Shown piece by piece: positions 23,612 to 30,081 of a DNA stretch of 64,000 nucleotides. A program made the position numbers and the translations under genes. Numbering within the stretch: the first letter of the stretch is position 1; every line of letters begins with the position of its first letter. This DNA comes from Pseudoalteromonas xiamenensis (GTDB taxonomy: Bacteria; Pseudomonadota; Gammaproteobacteria; Enterobacterales; Alteromonadaceae): assembly GCF_042431545.1 (NCBI RefSeq), contig NZ_JBHLYX010000003.1; one strand, 5' to 3'. The notes under the pieces were generated by a model. That model worked only from the letters and a program-made list of their open reading frames with translations. It searched no databases and was not told where the DNA came from.

Positions 23612-23735
23612 CGTCCTTATCCTGTAGGACATCCTGTTGATGATGTATCTCTCTTTTTGAGGATACAGCGTATTGATAGCTTCTCCCCAGATTGCTATAC
23701 CGGCTCGTCGTTTTGACGAGCCGTTTTTTCTTTTG
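23612..23735 (+). ncRNA. Small RNA downstream of polA, at the spf (Spot 42) position
   Basis: An extended -10, TG-C-TAGAGT (23597-23605), is followed by a hairpin GTCCT/AGGAC (23613-23630). About 70 nt without an open frame follow, then a strong terminator, GGCTCGTC-GTTTT-GACGAGCC plus TTTTTT (23702-23728). In enterics and several related orders Spot 42 RNA lies in this position between polA and engB, and the stretch from GTAGG at 23624 to the terminator end is about 109 nt, the Spot 42 length. Sequence similarity to the Escherichia coli RNA beyond GTAGG and the terminator is low by eye, so identity is uncertain, but a small RNA gene is well supported. Confidence 0.6.
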
Positions 23736-23828
23736 ATGAATCTTTTCTTTTCCCCTCATTCGAATAGCCTTACACTTAAGCGCATAGTGGACTTTATTAA
23801 TCATCTTAACTTTATAAAGGAATTCGTC

Positions 23829-24410
23829 ATGCTTAAAACGATTTTCATGGCTGGGGCTACACTGGCATCTAGTTTGTTTGCAGCAAACGCTGTAGCAGAT
23901 TGGCAAATCGATCCAAGTAACAGTGATGTTCAATTTGTCTCTGTGAAGAAAAACACGATCGGTGAAGTGCATCATTTTACGCAGTTCGCTGGTCGTCTAT
24001 CAGATGCAGGCGAGTTCTCTTTTTCTATCGAACTCGCGTCAGTTGAAAGCATGATCCCAATCCGCAACGAGCGTATGCAACAAATGCTGTTCGAAGTTGC
24101 TGCGTTTCCTAAAGCGCAATTGACGGCATCATTAGCAAAACAACTTAGCGGTTTGAAATCAGGTATGAACAAAGTGGACGGCGTTGAAGCGACGTTGTCA
24201 CTGCATGGCAAAACACAAAAGGTGATGTTGGACCTGAATGTAGCGAAGCTAGGCAACGATCTTTTCGTGACGACGCGTAAACCTCTTCTAATTAATGCAA
24301 AAGATTATGCATTGGATGCCGGCGTAGAAGCGCTTAGAAAAGTTGCGGGATTAGACGCCATTGCACACGCGGTGCCTGTTTCTGTATCTCTTCATTTAGT
24401 TCAAAAGTAA
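23829..24410 (+). CDS. YceI family periplasmic protein (polyisoprenoid-binding-like lipocalin fold)
   Basis: A 193-residue secreted protein. It has a signal peptide (about 1-22, ending AVA) and then DWQIDPSNSDVQFVSVKKN, the usual YceI opening. Further motifs are the EVHHFTQFAGRL strand and VEATLSLHGKTQKV near residue 120. YceI proteins have an extended lipocalin-like barrel that binds polyisoprenoid lipids in one structure; the role in cells is unclear. The ATG at 23829 is chosen because TAAAGGA precedes it and the signal peptide then starts properly; the longer frame runs through the small-RNA terminator. It is monocistronic. Confidence 0.88.
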   Translation: MLKTIFMAGATLASSLFAANAVADWQIDPSNSDVQFVSVKKNTIGEVHHFTQFAGRLSDAGEFSFSIELASVESMIPIRNERMQQMLFEVAAFPKAQLTASLAKQLSGLKSGMNKVDGVEATLSLHGKTQKVMLDLNVAKLGNDLFVTTRKPLLINAKDYALDAGVEALRKVAGLDAIAHAVPVSVSLHLVQK

Positions 24411-24418
24411 TAGCAATG

Positions 24419-24441
24419 CGTGGCGCTTTGTTTGCGCCACG
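24419..24441 (+). repeat. Hairpin after the yceI-like gene
   Basis: CGTGGCGC and GCGCCACG form an 8-bp perfect stem around TTTGTTT, 8 bp after the stop codon. There is no T tract, so it may protect the 3' end rather than terminate. Confidence 0.5.
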
Positions 24442-24462
24442 TATCGTATTCTAAACCATTTT

Positions 24463-25008
24463 ATGCAAAGCCTTGATGCTCTTATTACTCAGCTAGTGTC
24501 CGTACAGGGACCACAAGCACATTGGCAACCCACTCAATGTGGAACGCTACCAATCAAAATCGATACAGAGGCAAATTGGTTTCATGATGGTATGCGGGTA
24601 ACGCGGCAAGAAATGATAAAGTTATGGGCTAGTGTGCTTCGTGTTGAGTATGAAAACGGCGAGTCGTTTGTCGGTGCGAGCTATCATTTGACCACACCCG
24701 CTGAAGACGTCGAAATTGAAGTAGATGATGTACCCTTTATTATTCAATCTTGGACAATCGTGTCCGTTGAGGAAGGAGAGGTCATTGTCGTTACTGATAA
24801 TTTACACCGGCAATGGCCATTGTGTACGCACTTTCCCCTCATTAATCGTGCCTTTCGAGAACAGCAAATTCCCTACATGGTATTAAAAGGGGGGTTATTA
24901 GCTCGAATATCAAGACATGTTTATTATCAATGGGCAGAGCGGGCGATTGAGAATGAAGGGCTGTTTTGGTTAGTGTCTGGGAACGACCGCTTTTTATTGG
25001 CAGACTAG
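24463..25008 (+). CDS. DUF1285 family protein
   Basis: A 181-residue protein of the DUF1285 family. Seen are the WQPTQCGTLPIKIDTEANWFHDG opening motif (in parts), EMIKLWASVLR, and YHLTTPAEDVEIEVDDVPF, all in the family order. Its function is unknown, and no signal peptide or membrane helix is present. It lies 52 bp after the yceI-like gene on the same strand and convergent to engB. It is common in this genomic position only in some Alteromonadales, which I cannot verify here. Confidence 0.75.
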   Translation: MQSLDALITQLVSVQGPQAHWQPTQCGTLPIKIDTEANWFHDGMRVTRQEMIKLWASVLRVEYENGESFVGASYHLTTPAEDVEIEVDDVPFIIQSWTIVSVEEGEVIVVTDNLHRQWPLCTHFPLINRAFREQQIPYMVLKGGLLARISRHVYYQWAERAIENEGLFWLVSGNDRFLLAD

Positions 25009-25048
25009 GGCGCTCAGTTCACGCCCTTCCGACACATCGCTTCGGTAA

Positions 25049-25690
25049 TTATTCCGCTTCTGTAGGTACTTCTTTAACGTAGGGACCTAAAAACCAATCG
25101 TCAAGTGTCCACGCCAAGTCAGTTAAACCAATGCCTTTCAACGATGAAAAAGCATGAACTTTAATGTCACCGCCAAGTTCTGCAAGCGCTTTGCGGACCT
25201 GCAGTACTTCCGACTTACGTTTTCCTTGCGCATATTTGTCAGCTTTTGTGAGTAACGCTAAAACAGGAATTTCACAGCCGACCGCCCATTCAATTAGATC
25301 TAAATCCAGATCCTTAAGTGGATGGCGAATATCCATAAGCACGACGAGACCTTTCAAGCTATCGCGTTTTTGTAGGTATTCACCTAGCGACTTTTGCCAC
25401 TTAATTTTCATCTCGAGTGGAACTTTTGCGTAGCCATAGCCTGGCAAGTCGATTAATCGTTTTTCTGCATCAAGCTCAAACGTATTGATCAATTGTGTGC
25501 GGCCCGGCGTTTTACTGGTGCGTGCCAATTTTTGATTTGTCAGTGCGTTTAGCGCACTTGATTTACCTGCGTTTGAGCGACCAGCAAATGCCACTTCGAT
25601 ACCTTCATCAGCAGGTAAACGCGTAATATCGGGTGCACTGGTAACAAACTTTGCAGTGCTGTACTTAATACGAGATTTGAGCACGTACAC
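25049..25690 (-). CDS. engB: Ribosome biogenesis GTPase EngB (YihA/YsxC)
   Basis: A GTPase of about 211-213 residues required for 50S subunit assembly. Motifs are G1 AFAGRSNAGKSS near residue 36, G2 TPGRTQ, G3 DLPGYGYA, G4 LLTKADK and G5 AFSSLKG. The longest frame starts at GTG 25690, but GAGG lies only two bases before it; the next GTG at 25684 has GAGG at normal spacing (8 nt), so the true N-terminus is probably MLKSRIKYSTAKFV. It is in the polA-spf-engB neighbourhood seen in enterics, here with two genes inserted after the small RNA. Confidence 0.95.
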   Translation of the reverse strand: MYVLKSRIKYSTAKFVTSAPDITRLPADEGIEVAFAGRSNAGKSSALNALTNQKLARTSKTPGRTQLINTFELDAEKRLIDLPGYGYAKVPLEMKIKWQKSLGEYLQKRDSLKGLVVLMDIRHPLKDLDLDLIEWAVGCEIPVLALLTKADKYAQGKRKSEVLQVRKALAELGGDIKVHAFSSLKGIGLTDLAWTLDDWFLGPYVKEVPTEAE

Positions 25691-25893
25691 ATCCTCGATG
25701 CTAAAAAAGCGATAAAAATAAAGTTAAAGGGTGTCCAAGGATGGCATTTTAGCCTAAATTGCGCTGTCACAAAAGCAAACAACGGGTTAGTTGGCGCTTT
25801 GAAAAATTAATCTATGTCAAAACCCTATAATTTATAAGACTAATGTGGGTAGAAAACGTGCCACATAAAATATTATCGTGTAGAATGTAGCAA

Positions 25894-25922
25894 TTGCATC
25901 TTTTAGAATGTAACCGTATACA
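25894..25922 (+). promoter_or_regulatory. Predicted promoter of the cytochrome c4 gene
   Basis: TTGCAT, 17 bp, TATACA, with an expected start near 25929. A perfect TATAAT at 25826 without a well-spaced -35 may be a second start. Two direct repeats TAGAATGTA flank the -35. Confidence 0.5.
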
Positions 25923-25949
25923 TACAGGGTCGGAAACAGAGAATTCACC

Positions 25950-26582
25950 ATGAAAAAAATAGCACTCACTATAACTATGCTGCTTGGTGCGTTGTCAGCA
26001 AACAATGCAGTAGCATTTGACGGCAATGCAGAAGCAGGCAAAGCAAAATCAGCAACGTGTGCAGCGTGCCATGGTCCAGATGGTAATGCACCAGTCGCAA
26101 TGTATCCAAAAATTGCGGGTCAACATGCTGATTACATCTATAAGCAGTTGAAAGATCTTAAGCTTGGTATGACTTCTGGTGGTAAAGAAGGTCGTATGGA
26201 TCCTGTGATGAGTGGTATGGCTATGCCTCTTTCTGATCAAGACATGAAAGATTTAGCTGCATATTTCTCTTCTCAGAATATGTCTGCAGGTTCAACACCT
26301 GAAGAAATCGTTGAGATTGGTAAAAAGCTTTATAAAGCAGGCGACGCTGAGCGCGGTATTCCAGCTTGTTCAGCGTGTCACGGTCCGCGTGGTAACGGTA
26401 CGTCTCTGGCTAAGTTCCCGAAAATTTCGTTCCAACACCCTGATTACATCAAGTCACAGCTATTGAAGTTCCGTGAAGGTACTCGTGCGAATGACATGAA
26501 TGGCATGATGCGTGACATCGCGAAAAAACTTACTGATAAAGACATCGAAGTATTGTCAAAATACCTTGGTGGTCTTCACTAA
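25950..26582 (+). CDS. Diheme cytochrome c4
   Basis: A 210-residue periplasmic electron carrier with a signal peptide (about 1-23, ending AVA) and two similar cytochrome c domains. Heme motifs are CAACHGPDGN near residue 37 and CSACHGPRGN near 134; each is followed by a Met ligand region, MSGMAMPLSDQD and MNGMMRDIAKKLTDKD. Cytochrome c4 shuttles electrons from the bc1 complex to cytochrome oxidases. A strong terminator follows 63 bp downstream, separating it from the csr RNA region. Confidence 0.93.
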   Translation: MKKIALTITMLLGALSANNAVAFDGNAEAGKAKSATCAACHGPDGNAPVAMYPKIAGQHADYIYKQLKDLKLGMTSGGKEGRMDPVMSGMAMPLSDQDMKDLAAYFSSQNMSAGSTPEEIVEIGKKLYKAGDAERGIPACSACHGPRGNGTSLAKFPKISFQHPDYIKSQLLKFREGTRANDMNGMMRDIAKKLTDKDIEVLSKYLGGLH

Positions 26583-26644
26583 GCCTATAAACTAAAGTCG
26601 TATTGTGGGGTAACCACCTACTACTTTATGATATATGTTGTGAG

Positions 26645-26671
26645 AAAGCGGCTTTTAAGCCGCTTTTTTTT
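26645..26671 (+). terminator. Rho-independent terminator after cytochrome c4
   Basis: AAAGCGGC and GCCGCTTT pair around TTTTAA and are followed by a T run to 26671. Confidence 0.9.
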
Positions 26672-26680
26672 CTGTGAAAT

Positions 26681-26698
26681 TGTGAGATATATCCTACA
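26681..26698 (+). promoter_or_regulatory. UvrY/GacA/VarA-type activator box upstream of the csr RNA
   Basis: TGTGAG-ATATAT-CCTACA matches the GacA-family consensus TGTAAG-N6-CTTACA in 10 of 12 fixed bases. It lies about 160 bp upstream of the predicted RNA start, comparable with the remote UvrY sites of csrB in enterics. Confidence 0.7.
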
Positions 26699-26711
26699 GC
26701 AATGTAGGATA
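26690..26711. repeat. 9-bp perfect palindrome overlapping the UvrY-type box
   Basis: TATCCTACA and TGTAGGATA are separated by GCAA. The left arm shares CCTACA with the activator box, giving a third half-site in the opposite orientation. Confidence 0.7.
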
Positions 26712-26850
26712 ATGACTTGGTTTGGTTGTAGGTTATAGCTTATTTTTCAGTTTGCGTTCATTTTAACCTAATGTAAAACCTGATTTTTTTATGTTTTAAA
26801 TAATTTTTTTTTAATAAAATTGTTATTAATGTGTTGTGTATAGATGACGA

Positions 26851-27174
26851 AAGGGTACATTTATTCGTGTCGCAGACAACAATAACAACACGGATTTATT
26901 CGTACAGGAAGCGGGCGACAACGGTTGGTGTTAAGGTTGACACCCTATGGAACTAACAAGAAAGTGTTAGGAAGACCGAAAATAAAAAAGTAAGCATGGA
27001 AGTCTGATAATAAAAACAAAATGGAATGGCCACGGAAGTCATAATAAAAACAACACGGAAGCGATAATAAAAATAAGAATAAAGCAGACTAAAAAGTCGA
27101 AGGGAGAAGTGTCCAGTATTTGAGACGCTCAGATTAGTAGGCGGTAGAGCTAAGCTCTATCGCCTTTTTATTTT
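26851..27174 (+). ncRNA. CsrB/CsrC-family CsrA-sequestering RNA
   Basis: An ORF-free, purine-rich transcript of about 320 nt. Nine GGA motifs occur at 26892, 26907, 26949, 26970, 26998, 27023, 27034, 27057 and 27103, in contexts such as ACAGGAAG, TTAGGAAG, CATGGAAG and CACGGAAG; several are spaced by AATAAAAACAA-type linkers. AAGG also appears in a loop closed by GGTGT/ACACC (26927-26944). A predicted -10, TATAGA (26839-26844), precedes it. The transcript ends in a strong terminator: 11-bp stem 27140-27164 with TAA loop, then TTTTTATTTT. Repeated GGA in loops is the mark of RNAs that titrate CsrA. The location between engB and yihI equals that of Escherichia coli csrC. Confidence 0.85.
27140..27174 (+). 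terminator. Terminator of the CsrB/CsrC-like RNA
   Basis: GGCGGTAGAGC and GCTCTATCGCC form an 11-bp stem (one G-T pair) with loop TAA, followed by TTTTTATTTT. Confidence 0.9.
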
Positions 27175-27366
27175 CTACCAAGTAACTTCAATTTAAACTC
27201 TTTTAAGCAAGTCATATTGTACGGCGGCCAGAACGAACGTCTTTTCCACATATTTTACCTTTCTAGAACACGAACAAAAAAACATTTCATCCGTTGATTT
27301 TGATAATGCGGGCAAGACAATTGATGGTACAATGTGCGATTGTGAATTCCTTTGTTTGGTTTCGAC

Positions 27367-28005
27367 ATGGTTTCAGAGTGCTGTGGATTATGTGGTTGTT
27401 CGCAACTATTGTTTTTCGTTGAGGATAAACGTCGCACTTATCTACAATGCGCAGAATGCAAATTGGTGTTTGTACCTTCGCAGCAGCATTTATCTCAGCA
27501 CGATGAGAAGGCCATTTATGATCAACATGAGAATGCGTTGGAAGATGATGGCTATCGTCACTTCTTAAGCCGAGCGTTAGAACCTGTAGTAGCGCGTGTC
27601 GGGGTTGGTTCTTGTGGATTAGAGTTTGGCTGTGGTCCAGGACCTTTATTGGCTAAAATGCTTGAAGAGAGAGGAATGCAAGTCGAGTTATACGATTTGT
27701 ACTACTATCCTAATAAGACTGTATTTAACAAGCGCTATGATTTCATAACGTGTACAGAAGTCATAGAGCATGTGGCGCAACCGAAAGCGGTATTTGAACA
27801 GTTATTTTCAATACTGAAATCGGGTCAGCCTTTAGTGATGATGACAAAGCTTGTCATTGATGCCGAGCGGTTTAGTACTTGGCATTACAAAAATGATTTA
27901 ACCCATATTTCCTTTTTTAGCCGTGAAACGTTTGAGTTCGTTGCTCGGCAATATAACGCGACGCTCGAGATAATCGGTGCAGACGTTATTGTCTTAACAC
28001 AGTGA
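27367..28005 (+). CDS. SAM-dependent methyltransferase with N-terminal zinc ribbon
   Basis: A 212-residue class I methyltransferase. The first 35 residues contain CCGLCGC and, about 20 residues later, CAEC, a likely four-Cys zinc ribbon. The Rossmann part has the SAM loop LEFGCGPGPLL near residue 90, YDLYYYP after strand 2, and ITCTEVIEHVAQP at the motif II/III position. The substrate is unknown. The start ATG at 27367 lacks a strong ribosome-binding site; a TTG five codons upstream is an alternative. It lies about 190 bp after the csr RNA terminator and 31 bp before yihI, with which it may be cotranscribed. Confidence 0.85.
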   Translation: MVSECCGLCGCSQLLFFVEDKRRTYLQCAECKLVFVPSQQHLSQHDEKAIYDQHENALEDDGYRHFLSRALEPVVARVGVGSCGLEFGCGPGPLLAKMLEERGMQVELYDLYYYPNKTVFNKRYDFITCTEVIEHVAQPKAVFEQLFSILKSGQPLVMMTKLVIDAERFSTWHYKNDLTHISFFSRETFEFVARQYNATLEIIGADVIVLTQ

Positions 28006-28036
28006 TTGCGTCTTAGACGTAAGGTGAATTAGCAAG

Positions 28037-28627
28037 ATGACCAGAAAGAAAAAGTCGCGCAAAGTAAGTACAAACATTGCGCCAAAGTTAAGCAAAGAGA
28101 AGTTGCAGGCCCTTCGCGCGGCAAAAGAAGCACGTGCGAAGAAGCAAAGCAAAGGCTTAAAAGCAGGCTCTCGTAACGCACAAGAAGCTAAAGTAGTAGA
28201 TGCCAAGAATGGTGGTTCGAGTTTAAAAGATGCGCGAATTGGTAGTAAAAAGCCAATTGCTCTTGTGCCGACGAAAGATGTACAGCCAGCAAATGATGAG
28301 CCAAAGTTTAACCGTAGCGCTCAGCCACAAGTCGTTCTGAAAAAAGTGGCAGAACCTACTTTGACGCCTGAAGAAGAGTTAGCGCAATTAGAAAACGATG
28401 AACGTTTAATGGCGTTAATCGACCGTCATGAGCGTGGTGAATTACTCACAGGCAAAGACGCGAAATTCTTTAATAAGTCGATTGCCCGTCATCAAGAGCT
28501 ATGTGAAATCCTAGGTATCGATGATGAGTTCGAAGAAGATGAAATCTTCGAAGCGGATCCTATGGCTCAATTTATGAGTGATGATCTGGCGAAAGAGTGG
28601 TTTGATGATGAGGACATGAAGGACTAA
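28037..28627 (+). CDS. yihI: Der GTPase-activating protein YihI
   Basis: A 196-residue protein that stimulates the GTPase Der (EngA) and so tunes 50S ribosome assembly. The N-terminal half is very basic (MTRKKKSRK, LRAAKEARAKKQSKG) and low in structure. The C-terminal half is the conserved YihI core: TPEEELAQLENDERL, ALIDRHERGE, KSIARHQELCEILGI, and an acidic tail EDEIFEADPM. In Escherichia coli yihI is on the other side of csrC from engB, as here. Its TAATG junction overlaps the next gene by 1 bp. Confidence 0.92.
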   Translation: MTRKKKSRKVSTNIAPKLSKEKLQALRAAKEARAKKQSKGLKAGSRNAQEAKVVDAKNGGSSLKDARIGSKKPIALVPTKDVQPANDEPKFNRSAQPQVVLKKVAEPTLTPEEELAQLENDERLMALIDRHERGELLTGKDAKFFNKSIARHQELCEILGIDDEFEEDEIFEADPMAQFMSDDLAKEWFDDEDMKD

Positions 28628-29142
28628 TGACTTCTTCTTGGTATGTTGCCATTGTTGTTGGTGCGTTGATTATCGCAGGTCTGGCATTTTATGCCGGACA
28701 ACTGCTTTGGCAAGTCAAAACGCAGCGTGAAAACATGGCCAAGCAACAAGCAAAGGCAAAAGCGGCGCTAGAAACTAAACGCGCAGAACGAAATGCAAAG
28801 CTTGCAGACAACATCAACCTGATTGCGAGGGCGATGAAAGAGAAGCAGTGCGAGTATTCTGAGGGCTGTTTGCGTGTTTGGGTGCTCATGTCGCAATACA
28901 GTTTCGAGACGCAACGTGACTTGCAAACCGAGTTTTCTGGTATCTTCAAGATGTACGAAGAAGTGAAGGAAATGCCGACGCACGATGCGCGAAAAAAGTA
29001 CTCAAAGAAAGAAATCTTCAAAATGGATTCGCAGCGTTGGCGAGCTGAAGAACGTTTGGCCGATGAAATAGCGGCGGATTGTGAAAAGTTAATCGGTGAA
29101 TTTCATCCGTTACCAGGACAAGAAAACGTCGTATTTAGCTAG
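28627..29142 (+). CDS. DUF2489 family membrane-anchored protein
   Basis: A 171-residue protein with one N-terminal membrane helix (about 6-27) and a cytoplasmic coiled-coil stretch rich in Lys, Ala and Glu (about 35-65). The DUF2489 region follows: DNINLIARAMKEKQCEYSEGC near residue 60 and LRVWVLMSQY. Function unknown. The start overlaps the yihI stop, so the two are translationally coupled; this pair recurs in related genera. A terminator follows. Confidence 0.8.
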   Translation: MTSSWYVAIVVGALIIAGLAFYAGQLLWQVKTQRENMAKQQAKAKAALETKRAERNAKLADNINLIARAMKEKQCEYSEGCLRVWVLMSQYSFETQRDLQTEFSGIFKMYEEVKEMPTHDARKKYSKKEIFKMDSQRWRAEERLADEIAADCEKLIGEFHPLPGQENVVFS

Positions 29143-29160
29143 AAACACCTGTTCTAGAAG

Positions 29161-29186
29161 AAGGCGACGATTTAGTCGCCTTTTTT
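29161..29186 (+). terminator. Terminator after the DUF2489 gene
   Basis: AAGGCGAC and GTCGCCTT pair around GATTTA, followed by T residues. Confidence 0.88.
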
Positions 29187-29353
29187 ATTGCCGCTTTTTG
29201 AGTCAGACAAGTTTTTGTTCAGCAGCGCGCTCTGTATTTGTGATGATGTACAAGCTCAAATTGCGTGACCTCAAGTCTATAAGCGCTTGAATAAAAAACG
29301 AAATCGGTAAATTGGTATACAGTTAAACTAGCTTAGTATTGAGATGAAGTGGT

Positions 29354-29386
29354 CTTTGAGTAAATTGAGTTAACTCGCGCTCAAAG
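29354..29386 (+). repeat. Nested inverted repeat in the leader of the TRIC gene
   Basis: CTTTGAG (29354-29360) pairs with CTCAAAG (29380-29386) around the 10-bp palindrome GAGTTAACTC (29367-29376), 30 bp before the next ATG. It could be an operator or a leader hairpin. Confidence 0.4.
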
Positions 29387-29415
29387 TCACCAACGAATAA
29401 AAAGTAGAGAGTAAC

Positions 29416-30045
29416 ATGCAAGATCTTTGGCATTGGTTTGATTTAGTCGGTGTGGCTGTATTTGCTATCTCTGGCACCTTAATTGCGCACAGCAAACATA
29501 TGGATGGATTTGGGGTGATTGTTCTCGCAACGGTTACTGGTATTGGTGGCGGTACCGTTAGAGATATTATTTTGGATACTCCGGTGTTTTGGCTACGAGA
29601 TCCGAGTTACTTTATTGCTATTTTCACCGCCATTGCGCTCAGTATTTATGTGTTGAATCGTCAACGCAATATGCCTGCGCAACTGTTGCAAATAGCGGAT
29701 GCGTTTGGCCTCGCGTTTTTTGCTGTTATGGGAATGCAAAAAGCTGTATTGCTCGGCATGCCGAATACCACCGTTGTGATTATGGGCGTTTTAACGGGTT
29801 GTTTTGGTGGCGTGATCCGTGATGTGTTAGCGAGAGAGATCCCCCTTTTACTGAAAGGGGAATTGTATGCGATTACCTGCATTGCTGGCGGTATTGTCTA
29901 TACTCAAGCTTTATCGTTTGATTTAGGTATGACGGTTGCGATGTGGTCAGCGATGGCGACGACCTTATGCATGCGTTTAGCTGCCATGCGGTGGAATTGG
30001 GTCATCCATGTTTTCCGTTATCCAGAGGGACATCAATCGTCATAA
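29416..30045 (+). CDS. TRIC-type cation channel family protein (YadS-like)
   Basis: A 209-residue inner-membrane protein with seven predicted helices formed by two UPF0126 repeats. Each repeat carries the glycine-rich GxGGGxxRDxxL motif: GIGGGTVRDIILD near residue 44 and GCFGGVIRDVLAREIP near 130. Bacterial TRIC homologues form trimeric monovalent cation channels; in bacteria the physiological role is unclear. It stands upstream of comM with 36 bp between, probably in one transcript. Confidence 0.9.
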   Translation: MQDLWHWFDLVGVAVFAISGTLIAHSKHMDGFGVIVLATVTGIGGGTVRDIILDTPVFWLRDPSYFIAIFTAIALSIYVLNRQRNMPAQLLQIADAFGLAFFAVMGMQKAVLLGMPNTTVVIMGVLTGCFGGVIRDVLAREIPLLLKGELYAITCIAGGIVYTQALSFDLGMTVAMWSAMATTLCMRLAAMRWNWVIHVFRYPEGHQSS

Positions 30046-30081
30046 TATTACCTTCATACATTTATGGAGAACGACAAGGAT

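Noticed and set aside
23673..23828. N-terminal extension of the YceI-family gene
   Set aside because: It would run through the small-RNA terminator and place the signal peptide internally.
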